A stretch of 7,809 nt of DNA from Flavobacteriaceae bacterium (GTDB lineage: Bacteria > Bacteroidota > Bacteroidia > Flavobacteriales > Flavobacteriaceae). The number at the start of each line of letters is the position of its first letter. Positions within the stretch are counted from its first letter, which is position 1. Location of the stretch: contig PAUJ01000031.1 of the NCBI GenBank assembly GCA_002713705.1, positions 17,705-25,513 on the forward strand, written 5' to 3'. A program made the position numbers and the translations under genes. This document shows, one piece after another, positions 7,101 through 7,809 of the stretch. The notes under the pieces were generated by a model. It saw only the letters and a list, made by a program, of their open reading frames with translations, ran no database searches and was not told where the DNA came from.

Positions 7101-7237
7101 CCACTCATTAACGCGGGTCCTATTTGCCGAGCTTTAAGCCCTCCAAAAAGTTCTTTCCCTTTTAAGGAGAGCTCTTGCCCAAAATTGTTAAAGGGAACAA
7201 GTGCTGCTAAAACGAATACATAAAATAATTTTCTCAT
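4157..7237 (-). CDS. Secreted VPS10/sortilin-like Asp-box beta-propeller protein
   Basis: About 1026 residues from the ATG at 7237. I prefer this to the in-frame ATG at 7276, because it begins a clean signal peptide (MRKLFYVFVLAALVPFNNFG, cleavage near residue 20-21), is preceded by an A-rich tract, and the longer start would lie inside the terminator. The body (about 30-720) carries at least eleven Asp-box repeats (S/T-x-D-x-G-x-x-W/F) near residues 73, 127, 178, 236, 287, 333, 374, 512, 580, 635 and 678, for example SLDGGKTW and TKDGGKNW. This is the pattern of VPS10/sortilin-like or BNR propellers, probably two domains. A FlgD/Ig-like region (about 765-867, ending SAGTYKIILTKG) and a charged helical tail (about 870-1026) follow. 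No type IX secretion sorting domain ends the protein, so it is probably periplasmic or surface-associated. Relatives are often called glycosyl hydrolases, but no catalytic residues support that; the function is unknown. Confidence 0.92.
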   Translation of the reverse strand: MRKLFYVFVLAALVPFNNFGQELSLKGKELFGGLKARQIGPALMSGRIIDVENHPTNARIIYLGAAGGGVWKSNDSGTTFNPIFDDYAQSIGVVKLDPKNPDDIIWVGTGEIWTRNSVSIGDGLYKSEDGGNNWKKMGFENSERISSIAINPNNTDEMYVGVLGALWSDSEDRGVYKSLDGGKTWDKILYVGPSTGAADVIIDANNPSVLYTSMWEFRRSGWGFISGGKTSALYKSTDSGKTWNKIHNGFPEGSLGRIAIAIAPNNSDILYSVLETGEKATNGLWKSLDAGESWEHLNNDFGLTVRPFYFSRITIDPRNPDVVVKGGLNGSISRDGGKTFKSLGNMHSDIHDVVFDINNSDVLYSGTDGGIYRSWDGGTTFEIVENLPLSQFYHISVDNETPYNVYGGLQDNGSWYGPSSSPGGVNARDWNSVGYGDGFRVLKHPTKNIVYSEMQGAENVWRYDIDKNRTRTVQPMKRKGDPDLRFNWNAPMAVSSHVPDRFYMGSQFVHKSDDMGESWDIISPDLTTNDPSKQDQSKSGGLSVDNSGAENHTTIFTIAESPLDENVLWVGTDDGNVQVTKDGGKNWINVTSNLKDIPENTWVYHIEASVHGKGTAYAVFEGHTTGDLKPYTLKTTDYGETWENIISEDVKGFVRNIQEDYVSEKLLFLGTEFGLYVTIDGGKNWSKFENNMPATAVHFIDLQKATNDLVMGTHGRGVIIIDDISPLRELTQEVLAKDVYFFKNKPFTMIEESGFSGSFGTETQFVGQSKNRSARIVYYLKKRHTFGKMQMEVQDMEGNKVSSLSPGKSKGINIINWGFNKNVPKMAQGKTLSFGGFTSPRVSAGTYKIILTKGKKSYEHLIEVEYDKNSITSLEERKEQEALTETLFNMVEELAYMVYEINTIRDKAKEIMEEEPKANKKVSQVYTALNELLKELVITTGDNYVAAAKPELREKMGDLYSNIAETYDKVSGASKDNFELISEEFVTAKSKFNEIQNKEIKKFNSYLVKSGKELTKLKSKKDFLEK

Positions 7238-7249
7238 ATTTTTTTGATT

Positions 7250-7285
7250 AAAAAACCCCAACAGATGTTTTAACAACTATTGGGG
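7250..7285 (-). terminator. Intrinsic terminator after the LolA-like gene
   Basis: On the minus strand CCCCAATAG and CTGTTGGGG form a 9-bp stem with one U-G wobble, and UGU/ACA can extend it past a U-U mismatch; six T's follow at once (7255-7250). The wobble becomes a C-A clash on the plus strand, so the structure favours leftward transcripts. It lies 21 bases after the stop of the LolA-like gene and its T-run ends 12 bases before the preferred ATG of the propeller-protein gene. Confidence 0.8.
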
Positions 7286-7306
7286 ATACAAATTAAAATT
7301 AATTTT

Positions 7307-7809
7307 TTATTTATCTCCTTCAGTCGGAGCAGTTGTTGCTGGAAATGCAAACATTGCCTCCGTTACTTCTGGGTTTAACACAATATTTTTAATAGTTATG
7401 GTTTGTCCTCCCATATTCATTGAAAAGGGAAAATAGAGTCCATCTACTTCTTCATAATCACTTAATGTTGTCTTACTCATCTGTCCTTTCATCGGTCCTT
7501 GACTAATTTTAGTTTCGGTTACAATTGGTACAAAATTTTCAGTTTCAAAATAATAATAAGTAACGTTAGCTTCCTCCATACCATCAACAATAAGAGGTTC
7601 TTGTGTTAATTTTATTTTAAATGTATCTGTTCCTTCAATAGTTTCATTTCCAATTAACTCTACGGTATAACCTTTGTCTTTATAGTTAAATAATGGAGAT
7701 GGAAAGTCTTTCATTTGTTTTTTCATATTATCCGTAGTTTCCTGATCACTTTTCTCTGGTGACATGGTCATAAAATTAGTTGTCCACATGGTTTCACCAT
7801 CAAAAGATA
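7307..7809 (-). CDS. LolA-like (outer membrane lipoprotein-sorting protein type), N-terminus missing
   Basis: The frame is open from the TAA at 7307-7309 to the right edge: six further codons (SFDGET) precede the internal ATG at 7789, so the gene is cut by the window and that ATG is not its start. About 166 residues are visible. Relatives in Bacteroidota are about 240-260 residues with a signal peptide, so roughly the first third is absent. The family pattern is clear: FDGETMWTTNFMTMSPEKSD, then GYTVELIGNETIEGTDTFKIKL, YYYFETENFVPIVTETKI, and DYEEVDGLYFPFSM near the C-terminus, as expected for the curved beta-sheet of a LolA/LolB-type fold. Such proteins are periplasmic and bind acyl or lipid moieties; whether this one carries lipoproteins is not shown. 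A strong terminator follows the stop, and the propeller-protein gene lies downstream on the same strand. Confidence 0.87.
   Translation of the reverse strand, partial: SFDGETMWTTNFMTMSPEKSDQETTDNMKKQMKDFPSPLFNYKDKGYTVELIGNETIEGTDTFKIKLTQEPLIVDGMEEANVTYYYFETENFVPIVTETKISQGPMKGQMSKTTLSDYEEVDGLYFPFSMNMGGQTITIKNIVLNPEVTEAMFAFPATTAPTEGDK

Noticed and set aside
4157..7276. Longer version of the propeller protein starting at the ATG at 7276.
   Set aside because: The extra 13 residues would be encoded within the terminator hairpin and would precede an otherwise ordinary signal peptide; the ATG at 7237 fits better.

Overview
The window looks like chromosome from a member of the Flavobacteriaceae (Bacteroidota). 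The DNA is very AT-rich, start codons are preceded by A-rich tracts rather than clear Shine-Dalgarno sites, and the protein families (a flavobacterial-type sodium:solute symporter, a large Asp-box/VPS10-type propeller protein, a Bacteroidota LolA-like protein, DUF2461) are typical of that group. This is inferred from family resemblance recalled from memory, not from a search.

Layout. Positions 1-2513 (minus strand) hold a tight three-gene unit, transcribed in this order: a membrane-anchored OmpA-family protein, a small membrane-anchored helix-hairpin-helix (HhH) protein, and a sodium:solute symporter that runs off the left edge. The gaps are 1 and 7 bases, so the three are almost certainly cotranscribed. 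Positions 2514-2870 are a divergent intergenic region with a perfect 9-bp inverted repeat, a weak promoter-like box and a tiny possible gene relic. Positions 2871-3545 (plus) encode a DUF2461 protein. It ends exactly where a convergent 135-residue conserved protein of unknown function ends (3546-3953, minus).

Positions 3954-4156 are noncoding and carry a composite inverted repeat. Positions 4157-7237 (minus) encode a secreted protein of about 1026 residues with at least eleven Asp-box repeats, an Ig/FlgD-like domain and a helical tail. Just upstream, a good intrinsic terminator (7250-7285) closes a LolA-like periplasmic protein gene (7307 to the right edge, 5' end missing).

The right-hand pair (LolA-like and propeller protein) are both probably exported envelope proteins in the same direction, but a terminator separates them only 12 bases before the second gene's start. 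The left-hand trio joins a peptidoglycan-binding domain, a membrane-tethered HhH domain and a Na+-driven transporter; how they work together is not known to me. Two apparent long starts (2525 and 7276) are probably wrong, and I prefer the internal ATGs at 2513 and 7237. I saw no mobile element, CRISPR array, tRNA or rRNA, and no clear new defence or biosynthetic system.
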